IMG/VR virus record: IMGVR_UViG_3300049432_000214
Location: 1 to 29,880 of that record
Source of the DNA: a virus
DNA length: 29,880 nucleotides
Strand: one strand, 5' to 3'
Shown piece by piece: positions 1 to 7,433 of this stretch (positions within the stretch are counted from its first letter, which is position 1; each line of letters begins with the position of its first letter). A program made the translations under genes and the position numbers. The notes under the pieces are model-generated. The model saw only the letters and a program-made list of their open reading frames with translations, was not told the DNA's origin and searched no databases.

Positions 1-306
1 ATGTCAGCGAATGAGCGCAACGTGCTGATTGGTGTATTACGCACAGCCATCAACTGCGCGCACAGCCACACGAGCAGTTGTGACCGCGCTATTGACGCGA
101 TGGAACATGCGGTGGAGTTCCTTGAGCGAGCCGAGGCTGAAGAGACTGAGAGTGAGCCGTTTCTGCTTCATACGGATGCCACGATGGCGCACCGGCATTT
201 AGACGTGATGGGCGTGCCGCGTCACGACTCGCACGGCGTGGTGTATTCACTGATCGGTCGCATCAATCAGGCGTGCGCCCTCGAATACGAGAAGGATCGA
301 CGATGA
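1..306 (+). CDS. Hypothetical phage protein, 101 aa
   Basis: Function not recognised. The reading frame opens with ATG at the first base of the window, so a more upstream start cannot be excluded. The product is 101 aa, mostly helical in appearance, acidic in the middle (a Glu-rich stretch near residues 40-50) and His-containing in the second half. No membrane segment or signal peptide is visible. Its stop codon overlaps the ATG of the next gene in an ATGA arrangement, so the two are probably translationally coupled. Position among small genes upstream of the packaging module suggests an early or accessory phage gene; this is inference from context only. Confidence 0.65.
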   Translation: MSANERNVLIGVLRTAINCAHSHTSSCDRAIDAMEHAVEFLERAEAEETESEPFLLHTDATMAHRHLDVMGVPRHDSHGVVYSLIGRINQACALEYEKDRR

Positions 307-938
307 ATCCTGCCCACGATCCGTTACGGCGTGCCGTTGATAAAGCGTTCGAGAAAGCCGCCGATACCAACGGTCGTCTCTCTCGTCATGCGCTAACGTT
401 GGCACTCCGGGATGTGCTCGTCACTGGACCGTGCGATCACCATCCGAACGCGATGCACACAGTGGAATACATCTGCGAAGAATGCCAACAGGCGCTCGGC
501 GTGGACGGTGGGTCCGTGGGAGATGCCCGCGAAGAGAGCAAGCCCGCAACCCCAAAGAACGCACCTCACGAATTACCTGGGCGAGCGGTCCCTCCCCAGC
601 AGGAGCCGGAGATCGCCGAACAGTTGGATGCTGTGCTTGCCGAGATGCAGTTATGGCAGTCCAGCCCTTCGGCGGCCTTTGAGCAAATTGCAGAGCAGTT
701 CTATCGGGAGACTGGCTTTATCGCGCCAGGCAAGAGTGTGCCGATGGAGATGGCCAGCACGCAGCAAGACGAGCGCCGTCAACAGCGGTACAACGAATGG
801 CACCTACAACGTCGCGAGTTGCGGAGCGCCGAAGAAGATCAAGCGGCGCGCGGAGGAAATCAGGCGGCGGGGAGCGTTTCCAGTCCTCCGCAGCCGCCCG
901 CCGGAGATTCGTCTACGCCTGTACCGGAGGAGAAGTGA
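303..938 (+). CDS. Hypothetical phage protein with Cys/His cluster, 211 aa
   Basis: Start chosen at the ATG inside the ATGA overlap with the preceding gene; an upstream in-frame start at 273 lies inside that gene and is less likely. Residues 44-61 hold a Cys/His arrangement (C44, H46, H47, C58, C61) that could bind one zinc ion. A Pro-rich linker follows around residues 80-105. The C-terminal half holds the string FYRETGFIAPGKSVP, resembling small proteins I recall from phage and metagenomic genomes of unknown function, then a charged Gln/Arg-rich tail. A good ribosome-binding site for the next gene (GGAGGAG) lies in its last codons. Zinc binding is inference. Confidence 0.65.
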   Translation: MNPAHDPLRRAVDKAFEKAADTNGRLSRHALTLALRDVLVTGPCDHHPNAMHTVEYICEECQQALGVDGGSVGDAREESKPATPKNAPHELPGRAVPPQQEPEIAEQLDAVLAEMQLWQSSPSAAFEQIAEQFYRETGFIAPGKSVPMEMASTQQDERRQQRYNEWHLQRRELRSAEEDQAARGGNQAAGSVSSPPQPPAGDSSTPVPEEK

Positions 939-939
939 G

Positions 940-1245
940 ATGACAGTCGAAGAATTACAGGAACTGCTGGACGGCGACAGCAATATGGACGAGTTTCTGA
1001 AGTTTGATCGTGTGGTTGGCGAGCGTAGGCTGTCGAACCGTCCAGACCTCTGCGCGTTTCTCTTACTCGACAGCCTCGTGCCTGGCACGTCCGACATGGT
1101 GTCTGCTGCCGAGCACGACCAGATTTGGCTTGATGTGGACCTTGAAAAGCTCGCTGCTGTCATTACGCGTGAGGATGTTGATACGTTGCGGCGGTGCGGC
1201 GTGGTGTGCGACTCCGAAACAGAGTCGCTATTCATGTTTGCGTGA
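940..1245 (+). CDS. Hypothetical phage protein, 101 aa
   Basis: Starts with ATG one base after the preceding TGA, behind GGAGGAGAAG at 926-935, a strong Shine-Dalgarno with short spacing. The product is acidic, rich in Asp, Glu and Leu, and looks like a small globular alpha/beta protein. No known motif, signal peptide or membrane segment was recognised. A longer reading frame exists upstream in the same frame, but its extra part overlaps the previous gene completely and has a different amino-acid character, so the short version is preferred. Likely cotranscribed with the two genes before it. Confidence 0.65.
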   Translation: MTVEELQELLDGDSNMDEFLKFDRVVGERRLSNRPDLCAFLLLDSLVPGTSDMVSAAEHDQIWLDVDLEKLAAVITREDVDTLRRCGVVCDSETESLFMFA

Positions 1246-1322
1246 ACGGACGCTGCTACAGGCGCAGGCTCTGATTACAGGGCAGGCCTGAACGACCAAA
1301 GCGAAAAAGAAAGAGACAAGCG

Positions 1323-1598
1323 ATGGAAGAAAAGTTGTCGCCGGAGACACACCGGGAGCGGATCGAGGCGCTGCAAGCATTGGGCGATTACGCAGAGGAC
1401 TTACGTAGTCGGACATGGCTCTCGCCCGTGTCGGCTGCTGAGATGAACCAGCGGGATCGCTGGCTGGCCGACGAGTTGGATCGCATAGCGGATCGGCTGT
1501 CCTCCTCCTCCGTCAGCGGGGAGCCGCCCCTTGATCCTGTCAGTGGGAGAGGGACTGAAGGTCCACGCGCGACGGACGATCTTCCATCGAAAAGCTGA
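1323..1598 (+). CDS. Hypothetical phage protein, 91 aa
   Basis: A small helical, highly charged protein of 91 aa. Residues 1-60 form Glu/Arg-rich amphipathic helices; the remainder is a Ser/Pro/Gly-rich tail that is probably disordered. No family was recognised. It is preceded by a 77-nt gap with no gene and followed 8 nt later by the excisionase-like gene, for which a GGGGG run at 1600-1604 may serve as a ribosome-binding site. Likely in the same early operon. Function cannot be given. Confidence 0.55.
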   Translation: MEEKLSPETHRERIEALQALGDYAEDLRSRTWLSPVSAAEMNQRDRWLADELDRIADRLSSSSVSGEPPLDPVSGRGTEGPRATDDLPSKS

Positions 1599-1606
1599 GG
1601 GGGGTT

Positions 1607-1831
1607 ATGAGTGAGACAGCGCCAGATCCGTGGTTGCGTCCAAGTGTCGCGGCTCGTCGCCTGGGGATCACGATGCAGACGCTTCGTCGGTGGATGAGCA
1701 AGGGCGTCATAGCCTACAGCCTTGTCGGCCCGAATCGCTTCACGCGCTTCCGGCAATCGGAAGTCGATCAGCATGTGGTGAATGTTCCACGTAGCACAAT
1801 AGGCAACATTAGCAACAACGGCAACATCTAG
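1607..1831 (+). CDS. Excisionase/MerR-type helix-turn-helix protein
   Basis: A 74-aa DNA-binding protein of the short HTH_17/excisionase type. The core, roughly residues 10-55, reads as a winged helix: WLRPSVAARRLGI (first helices), then TLRRWMSKGVI (recognition helix ending in a Gly turn), then a beta-wing with FTRFRQSEVDQHV. Such proteins are directionality factors or small regulators in temperate phages; none of the bases in this window shows the integrase that an excisionase would serve. The last codons consist of three tandem 9-nt units (GCAACA at 1803, 1812 and 1821) encoding a Gly/Ser-Asn-Ile/Asn pattern, an unusual low-complexity tail. Family-level call is good; whether it is Xis or a repressor is unknown. 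Confidence 0.75.
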   Translation: MSETAPDPWLRPSVAARRLGITMQTLRRWMSKGVIAYSLVGPNRFTRFRQSEVDQHVVNVPRSTIGNISNNGNI

Positions 1832-1937
1832 CCACTACTATTGGCCTTCCTCTGCCTCAGCCTTTAAGCTAAGCGTACGCTGCGCGCTCTCAGCCGCGCG
1901 GTGGGTTCCTCACAATTCATCACTCAGGAGTCTGCGC

Positions 1938-2279
1938 CTGCACAGTAGCGCCGAGCTTCAGCACGGGACGCGGCGTACGTATCAGGGGGGCTGTGCCTGC
2001 ACACCCTGCCGGGCGGCCAATGCCGCGTATCAGGCTGCCTTCAGGCGTCAGCAGGCCACCGGCCGCCAACGGTTAGGGGCCAAGGTCAGCGCGCGTGAGA
2101 CCTGGAAGCAGATCAAGGCGCTGCGGATTGAAGGCTTCACGTATGCGGAGATTGCCAGACGCCTCGGGTTGCAGACGCCTCAGTTGCAACTGCACACGGA
2201 CACGGTGACGCTGAGGAACCTGCTGAAGGTGCGCCGGCTGTATCGGGGGCTGATGCTGGAACAGCGGGAGGCGTCGTGA
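1938..2279 (+). CDS. Cys-motif plus helix-turn-helix protein with a CTG start
   Basis: A frame that looks coding but has no ATG, GTG or TTG between its upstream stop at 1800 and the conserved part. AGGAG at 1926-1930 lies 7 nt before a CTG at 1938, so CTG is proposed as initiator, giving 113 aa. Residues 9-27 read HGTRRTYQGGCACTPCRAA, a Cys-rich N-terminal motif (C19, C21, C24) of a kind I associate with small actinobacterial and phage proteins that carry an HTH after it. Residues 56-105 fit that: an HTH (EIARRLGLQT) with basic flanks. It ends in GTGA overlapping a possible start of the next gene. A DNA-binding regulator is likely; its target is unknown. Confidence 0.6.
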   Translation: MHSSAELQHGTRRTYQGGCACTPCRAANAAYQAAFRRQQATGRQRLGAKVSARETWKQIKALRIEGFTYAEIARRLGLQTPQLQLHTDTVTLRNLLKVRRLYRGLMLEQREAS

Positions 2280-2281
2280 GT

Positions 2282-2485
2282 ATGAGCGATGCGAAGGCGT
2301 TACAGCGAAAACTGAACGACGTACGCAGTCGGCAAGCCGAGCTTCTTTCGTTGCGGGTTCTTGCGCCGCAGCCAATGACGCGCTGGCAGTCGTTCCGATC
2401 AGGGTGGATGTGGTGGTGCTACCGTCAGCGGATGCGCCTGAAGCTCTGGTGGTTTATGCGGAGTCTCCCGCCTGTGGCGAAGTGA
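2282..2485 (+). CDS. Small basic Trp-rich hypothetical protein
   Basis: About 67 aa. Two starts are possible: GTG at 2276, overlapping the previous stop (GTGA), or ATG at 2282, which sits at better distance from GGGAGG at 2266-2271; the latter is preferred. The N-terminal half is a charged helix, and the C-terminal half is strikingly rich in Trp, Arg and Met (WQSFRSGWMWWCYRQRMRLK), which could form an amphipathic membrane- or nucleic-acid-associated helix. No family was recognised. Last gene before the packaging module. Confidence 0.5.
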   Translation: MSDAKALQRKLNDVRSRQAELLSLRVLAPQPMTRWQSFRSGWMWWCYRQRMRLKLWWFMRSLPPVAK

Positions 2486-2512
2486 TCTAATTCCTAACGT
2501 TTTATTGAAATC

Positions 2513-2944
2513 TTGAAAAAGAGCCACGGCGGAAAACGGAAGGGCGCCGGCAAGCCCAAGGGCGTGAAGTGGCTGAGCACGCTCGACAAGGAGCAGGCTC
2601 GGGCCGCGGTGCGCTCAATGGTCGTGGCGGCGCTGGCACCGCTCGTTGAAGCCCAGATCGAGAATGCGAAGGGTATCAAATACCTCGTCGTTCGCGAAAA
2701 GGCCACAGGCAAGTTCTTGCGCGTCGGTGAGTTGCGCGCCGGCAGCTTGAAGCCGGATGAAGAAATCATCGAAGTCTGGGAGAAAGACCCGTGCGTGCAA
2801 GCCTTCACCGATCTACTGAACCGCGCGATCGACAAGCCGAAGGAGCAGGAGCAGGAGATTAAGCTGACGGGCGAAGCCGAGCTGATTTCCAAGCTCCTAG
2901 CTGGACGCAAGCGGGCGGCTGAGGCGCGTGGCGGTACCGAGTAA
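2513..2944 (+). CDS. Candidate terminase small subunit
   Basis: A 143-aa protein directly upstream of, and overlapping by 17 nt, the large terminase gene: the usual place of the small subunit, which recognises phage DNA for packaging. Residues 6-17 (GGKRKGAGKPKG) match the Gly/Lys-rich N-terminal leader often seen in phage small terminases and homeodomain-like phage proteins. The rest is helical and charged, with a beta-rich middle around residues 55-90. I do not see a clear HTH, so the assignment rests on position and the leader. The start is TTG without an obvious Shine-Dalgarno, in an AT-rich pocket (about 2485-2520); no better in-frame start precedes the basic leader. Confidence 0.55.
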   Translation: MKKSHGGKRKGAGKPKGVKWLSTLDKEQARAAVRSMVVAALAPLVEAQIENAKGIKYLVVREKATGKFLRVGELRAGSLKPDEEIIEVWEKDPCVQAFTDLLNRAIDKPKEQEQEIKLTGEAELISKLLAGRKRAAEARGGTE

Positions 2945-4424
2945 GCGGCCCACGTACGAAGAACTCCTCCACGATGAGGTAGGCCAGTACTACGCGGATC
3001 CGCTCGGGTTCGTGCTGGCGATGTTCCCGTGGCAGGAGCCCGGACAGCTTGAGGACGAGCCGGGGCCGGACATCTGGCAGCGGGACTTTCTCCTTGCGCT
3101 CGGCGCGGAAGTCCGCAAGCGTGGCTTTGTCGGGCGTGAGCCGGTCGATCCGATCAAGTTTGCCGTGTCCTCGGGTCACGGGATCGGGAAGTCTGTCGTC
3201 ACGGCCTGGATCATCCTCTGGGTGATGTCCACGCGGCCCCAGTGTCAAGGGACGGTCACCGCGAACACGATTACCCAGCTCGATACGAAGACCTGGGCCA
3301 CGCTCCGGCGCTGGCACAAGCTCTGTCGCACAGCCCACTGGTTCAACATCAACTCTGAGAAGATTGCCCGGTTTGGTCACGAGGAGAGCTGGTTCTTTGC
3401 GAAGCAATCGAGCAAAGAGCAGAACTCTGAAGCCTTCGCCGGACAGCACGCCAAGACTTCCAGTTCGGTCTACATCTTCGATGAAGCCTCCAGCATCCCG
3501 GACATCATCCACGAAGTGGCAGAAGGCGGCATGACGGACGGCGAGCCGATGATGCTCCAGTTCGGGAATGCCACGCGCTCACAAGGGAAGTTCCATCAAG
3601 CGTGCTTTGGGTCCATGCGGCATCGATGGCATCCCATCATTGTCGATTCGCGGACGTCGCGGTTTACGAACAAGGCGCTGATTGACGAGTGGATTCAGGA
3701 CTATGGAGAAGACAGCGATTTCGTACGTGTTCGCGTGCGGGGCCTGCCGCCGTCCGCTTCTGACCTTCAATTTATCGACTCCGCAAGCGTCTTTTCCGCC
3801 CAGCAGCGAGCCGCTACCGCCCTTGTGGATGACCCTCTCGTCTGCGGACTGGACCTCGCGCGTGGTGGGTCTGACGAGTGCGTGTTGCGGTTCCGCCGTG
3901 GGAATGACGCCCGCACAATTCCACCTATACGGGTTCCTGGAGAACAAGCCAGAGACTCCATGAAGCTCGTCACCCTCGCCGCGGACGTCATGGGGCGCAC
4001 CTACGACGGCCGCAAGGTGGCGATGATGTTTGTCGATGCCACCGGCGGCAGCATTGGTGGGCCGATTGCCGATCGTCTCCGTCAGCTCGGGCATGGGAAC
4101 GTCGTAGACGTGCAGTTCGGCGGGGAGTCGCCCGATCCCAAGTACGCCAACATGCGCGCGTTCATGTGGGGCAAGCTGCGGGATGCGCTCAAGGGCGGAC
4201 TGGCGATTGATGCAACCGCCCATCTGGAGACCGACCTGACCGCGCCGGGCTACTTCCATGACAAGCAGGACCGGCTCTTGCTGGAGTCCAAGGAGCAGAT
4301 GAAAAAGCGCGGGGTGGACAGCCCGGATGATGGGGACGCGCTGGCGCTCACGTATGCTCAGGTGGTGTCACCGCGGCCTGCGGCACCACTGACGCCGTAC
4401 CGCCCGCCGGCGCGCTGGGGCTAG
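2928..4424 (+). CDS. Terminase large subunit (DNA-packaging ATPase/nuclease)
   Basis: 498 aa, a typical length. The motor pumps DNA into the procapsid through the portal and cuts the concatemer. ATPase domain: Walker A at residues 81-89 (SSGHGIGKS, with the Lys-Ser pair at 88-89) and Walker B at 181-186 (VYIFDE, D185/E186). C-terminal RNase H-like nuclease domain: acidic residues at D309 (GLDLARGGSD), D370 (MMFVDATG) and the cluster D467/D468/D470 (SPDDGDALALT). This set is complete, so both activities should be intact. The start is GTG inside the upstream gene. Followed by a 41-nt gap before a small unknown gene and then the portal. Confidence 0.95.
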   Translation: MAVPSKRPTYEELLHDEVGQYYADPLGFVLAMFPWQEPGQLEDEPGPDIWQRDFLLALGAEVRKRGFVGREPVDPIKFAVSSGHGIGKSVVTAWIILWVMSTRPQCQGTVTANTITQLDTKTWATLRRWHKLCRTAHWFNINSEKIARFGHEESWFFAKQSSKEQNSEAFAGQHAKTSSSVYIFDEASSIPDIIHEVAEGGMTDGEPMMLQFGNATRSQGKFHQACFGSMRHRWHPIIVDSRTSRFTNKALIDEWIQDYGEDSDFVRVRVRGLPPSASDLQFIDSASVFSAQQRAATALVDDPLVCGLDLARGGSDECVLRFRRGNDARTIPPIRVPGEQARDSMKLVTLAADVMGRTYDGRKVAMMFVDATGGSIGGPIADRLRQLGHGNVVDVQFGGESPDPKYANMRAFMWGKLRDALKGGLAIDATAHLETDLTAPGYFHDKQDRLLLESKEQMKKRGVDSPDDGDALALTYAQVVSPRPAAPLTPYRPPARWG

Positions 4425-4465
4425 GATCTTCTATTGGCACGTTACAAAATGATGAGGTGGACGTG

Positions 4466-4717
4466 ATGGGGATTATTGGAGCCGGCAGCAACCTAGACAA
4501 CATTCGCGCCGCCCACGCCGAGCGCACGATGCAACTCACGGTACCGTTGCCGCCTGAGGGGTCATTGACTGTGATTCTGTCGGCCGTTGATGTGAACGGC
4601 AAGACGCGCAGCGTGTCCGTGAATCTCTCGGTCGAGTCATGGGAGCGCATGACGACAGAGCGGCTGATGGTCGAAATCATTCACCCGGCCGTCACAGCCA
4701 TCCGCCAAGGCGTTTGA
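4466..4717 (+). CDS. Hypothetical protein between terminase and portal
   Basis: 83 aa from the ATG at 4466, chosen because GAGGTGG at 4454-4460 is well spaced from it; a GTG at 4457 in the same frame would add three residues. The protein has a beta-rich centre (alternating hydrophobic residues around 25-60) and a short helical C-terminus. No motif, signal peptide or membrane segment was recognised. Small unknown genes at this place are common in P22-like packaging modules. Function unknown. Confidence 0.55.
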   Translation: MGIIGAGSNLDNIRAAHAERTMQLTVPLPPEGSLTVILSAVDVNGKTRSVSVNLSVESWERMTTERLMVEIIHPAVTAIRQGV

Positions 4718-4754
4718 ACCTGCCTCAGTAATTCCGCACACTGGCTGCACACCC

Positions 4755-4973
4755 TTGCAGCCTTCCGCGCCGATCCGGGGTCGTCTCGCGTACCGCGTGC
4801 CGCTCGATGTGGCGGTCACGCTTGTCTCCCGCCCCTGTTGGGGGCGCGAGAACCTGTACGACGAACCCGCCGACTCACGCGCGTTCAAGCCTGTCACTGA
4901 AGCCATGCTCGCGCTGCGTCGTGACCTTGGCCCGGCCCGCCTGACATGGCTGGATACCTGCCGTGTCCGCTGA
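4755..4973 (+). CDS. Hypothetical protein overlapping the portal start
   Basis: Up to 72 aa from a TTG start that lacks a visible Shine-Dalgarno; a GTG at 4797 is an alternative. The end overlaps the portal gene by 11 nt, as expected for coupled phage genes. The composition (YDEPADSRAFKPVTEAMLALRRDLGPARLTWLDTCRV) looks like a real helical protein rather than a shadow frame. No family was recognised. The doubtful start lowers confidence. Confidence 0.45.
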   Translation: MQPSAPIRGRLAYRVPLDVAVTLVSRPCWGRENLYDEPADSRAFKPVTEAMLALRRDLGPARLTWLDTCRVR

Positions 4974-7218
4974 CCTCAAAGAACTCCGGCAGGAATTCGC
5001 CGATGATACCGCCGAATGGCAGGACATCCGGGACGAGGGCGCGATCGACATGCGCCACGCCTCCGGCGATCCCTGGGATCCGAAGGACCGGAAAGCCCGT
5101 GAGGATGCCGGCCGCGTCTGCATCTCGCTCGATGAACTCGGCCAGTACACCAATCAGGTCGTCAACGAAGTCCGCGCCAACAAGCGCGCCATCAAGTTTG
5201 CCCCGGTGGGCAACGGGGCGAATGACGATTCGGCGGAATTCTACGCCGACAAGATGCGGGAGATTGAGTACCGCTCCCGCGCGCAGATTGCCTACACGAC
5301 GGCCTTTGAGAACGCGGTCCAGCGGTCCTACGGGTTCTGCCGTGTCAACACGCGGTATGAGCATTCCCGCTCGACCAATCAGGACATCTGGATCGATCCC
5401 GTTCACAACCCGGACCTGATCACCCCCGACCCGTATGCCTTAATGCCTGACCTGTCAGACATGAAGCACTGCTGGGTCCGGGAACCGTGGACGCGCGAAG
5501 ACTTCAACCGCCGCTGGCCCAAGCACAAGATCGAAGGGAAAGCGGTCAACGATCTGGCGAAGGATGCGCCCTCATGGGTGACCGACCGCCAAGTGTGGGT
5601 GTCTGAGCACTGGAAGATTCGGACCACGAAGCGGAAACTCCTGATCGTCCAGACACAAGCGCCCCAACAACCGGGGAACGTCCTGAACCTCCAGCAGGCG
5701 CCACAGGACGACGTACAGGGCATCTTCGAGGACGAACTCAAGGGCCAGCCGGTCCCAGGACAGGTACTCACCACGCGCGAGGTGGACGATCCCAGCGTGT
5801 ATCAGTGCCTGACCAACGGCGTCGAGAAGCTGGAAGAGACCCCCTGGAGAGGCAAGTACATCCCGATCATTGCCTGCCTCGGGAAAGTGATCTATCTCGA
5901 CCAAGGGGCTGGCTCCAAGCGCAAGATTCTCTCGATGATCCGCTTGGCGCGCGATCCCTACATGCTCTACTGCTACTACCGGACATGCGAACTGGAACTC
6001 GTGGGGATGACCCCGAAATTCCCGTATTTTGCCCGTCGTGGCTCGCTGAAGCCGGATCAGTTGCTCGCGCTCCAGAAGTCGCTGCATGAACCCGTGGCGG
6101 TGATCGAAGTCGAGAACATGGTGGACGGGCTGATGGGGCAACCGCCGGAGTTTCCGGTCCGGCAGCCGTATGAGCCGCCGATCCAGGCGCTTGAAGTGGG
6201 CGCGGAAGCGGCGCGACGGGCGATACAGGCCGCGATTGGGCAGTCACCGCTGCCGACGCAGGCCCAGCGGCGCAACGAGAAGTCCGGGGTAGCTCTTAAG
6301 CGCATCGAGGAAGCGGGCCAGCGGGGCTCGTTCCACTTCACCGATCACTACCTCGACATGATCACGCACGTCGGGATCGTGTGTGAAGACCTCATCGACA
6401 AGATTTACGACACCAAGCGCAAAGTGGGCGTCAGACGGGCGAATGATACCGCCGAGGTCATCAGCATCAACGATCCGAACGACAAGGACTCCATCAGCAC
6501 GAAGGGCGATCACCTTGTCACCGTGTCCACCGGCCCCTCATTCGAGTCGGAACGCGATGCGGCGTCAGATTTCGCGGATACCTTGGCGCAGTTGAGCCCG
6601 GAGACGTTCGCGCTCCTCGGACCGTTCATCGTGAAGCTCAAGAACCTCGGACCCTTGGGCGACGAGATGGCGGAACTGCTCGAGACCATGCAGCCGCCAC
6701 AGGTGCAGCAACTCCGGGCCTCGAAAGCCAAGCCTGGGGATCCCGCACAGGTCCAGCAGGAGCTGATGTCTACGAAAGCACAACTCCAGCAGGTCATGCA
6801 GGCCGCGCAGCAGATGCAGAAGGATCTCGAGACCGACGCAGCGAAGCAGCAGGCCACCATCGAGAAGGCCAAGATCGACGGCGAGTTGCAGATCCAGTTG
6901 CAGCACATTCGGAACGCCGCGACGATTCGGGTTGCGGAGATTGCCGCCGCGGTGAAGGGGTACGCGCAGGAAGCGGCCGACAAGCTGGAACACGAAAAGC
7001 TGGCGCTCGGGCATGCGCACGAGTCGTACGAAGCCGATCAGGCCCGCCAGCACGAGGCAGCGATGGCGGCGGCTGGGCATGCTCAGGGCCTTGAAGCGGG
7101 CGACGTGGCGCACCAGCAGAATCTGGAAGCGGGCGAGCAGGGGATTGCCGGGCAGTTGGCGGCACAGGAGCAGGCGGCGGATCTGGCCCCGGAACCAACC
7201 GAGGGCGCGAGCGCGTGA
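4963..7218 (+). CDS. Portal protein, P22 family
   Basis: 751 aa, close to P22 gp1 (725 aa). Portal dodecamers form the DNA channel at one capsid vertex and dock terminase and the tail. The N-terminal region has the hallmarks of this family: an early ARG-rich helix, ASGDPWDPKDR near residues 32-45, the conserved NEVRANKRAIKFAPVG near 72-88, and the NPDLITPDPYA/DLSDMKHCWV segment near 145-170. From about residue 573 the protein becomes a Gln/Ala-rich helix, matching the long coiled-coil barrel of P22-type portals; here it runs for about 170 residues with a His/Gln-rich end. Start is GTG at 4963; internal ATGs would remove conserved sequence. Confidence 0.93.
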   Translation: MSADLKELRQEFADDTAEWQDIRDEGAIDMRHASGDPWDPKDRKAREDAGRVCISLDELGQYTNQVVNEVRANKRAIKFAPVGNGANDDSAEFYADKMREIEYRSRAQIAYTTAFENAVQRSYGFCRVNTRYEHSRSTNQDIWIDPVHNPDLITPDPYALMPDLSDMKHCWVREPWTREDFNRRWPKHKIEGKAVNDLAKDAPSWVTDRQVWVSEHWKIRTTKRKLLIVQTQAPQQPGNVLNLQQAPQDDVQGIFEDELKGQPVPGQVLTTREVDDPSVYQCLTNGVEKLEETPWRGKYIPIIACLGKVIYLDQGAGSKRKILSMIRLARDPYMLYCYYRTCELELVGMTPKFPYFARRGSLKPDQLLALQKSLHEPVAVIEVENMVDGLMGQPPEFPVRQPYEPPIQALEVGAEAARRAIQAAIGQSPLPTQAQRRNEKSGVALKRIEEAGQRGSFHFTDHYLDMITHVGIVCEDLIDKIYDTKRKVGVRRANDTAEVISINDPNDKDSISTKGDHLVTVSTGPSFESERDAASDFADTLAQLSPETFALLGPFIVKLKNLGPLGDEMAELLETMQPPQVQQLRASKAKPGDPAQVQQELMSTKAQLQQVMQAAQQMQKDLETDAAKQQATIEKAKIDGELQIQLQHIRNAATIRVAEIAAAVKGYAQEAADKLEHEKLALGHAHESYEADQARQHEAAMAAAGHAQGLEAGDVAHQQNLEAGEQGIAGQLAAQEQAADLAPEPTEGASA

Positions 7219-7288
7219 TCCGTTTGCAATCGGCTCAGCCGCTATCGGAGAATCGTCGCACAGATAGCTAGATCGATCGTCTCTCTCG

Positions 7289-7309
7289 GGCGCGCCTAAT
7301 TACCGCGCC
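7289..7309. other. Inverted repeat in portal-scaffold gap
   Basis: GGCGCG and CGCGCC form a perfect 6-bp stem around the AT-rich loop CCTAATTAC. It lies in the 215-nt gap between portal and scaffold, which otherwise shows no gene. There is no T-run on either side, so a classical intrinsic terminator is not supported; it may be an RNA processing site or an operator. The rest of the gap contains a GATCGATC palindrome at about 7272 and nothing else that I could interpret. Confidence 0.35.
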
Positions 7310-7433
7310 GACAACACGCAGCCCGCGTGGAGAGCGTACAGAGGGCAGGCAACGACAGGGCGCGTTGTGGAGTGGCGAAAGCCGATCCGCACGCGCCTTG
7401 TTCCTTGTACTGCCCCGCGTTGTTGAGGAAGCC

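Noticed and set aside
1802-1827. Iteron-like repeats (three GCAACA units every 9 nt)
   Set aside because: They coincide with codons of a Gly/Ser-Asn-Ile tail, so coding low complexity explains them; no other origin features nearby.
1607-1831. Integration module around the excisionase-like gene
   Set aside because: No integrase or attachment-site-like repeat in the window; the HTH protein alone does not prove lysogeny.
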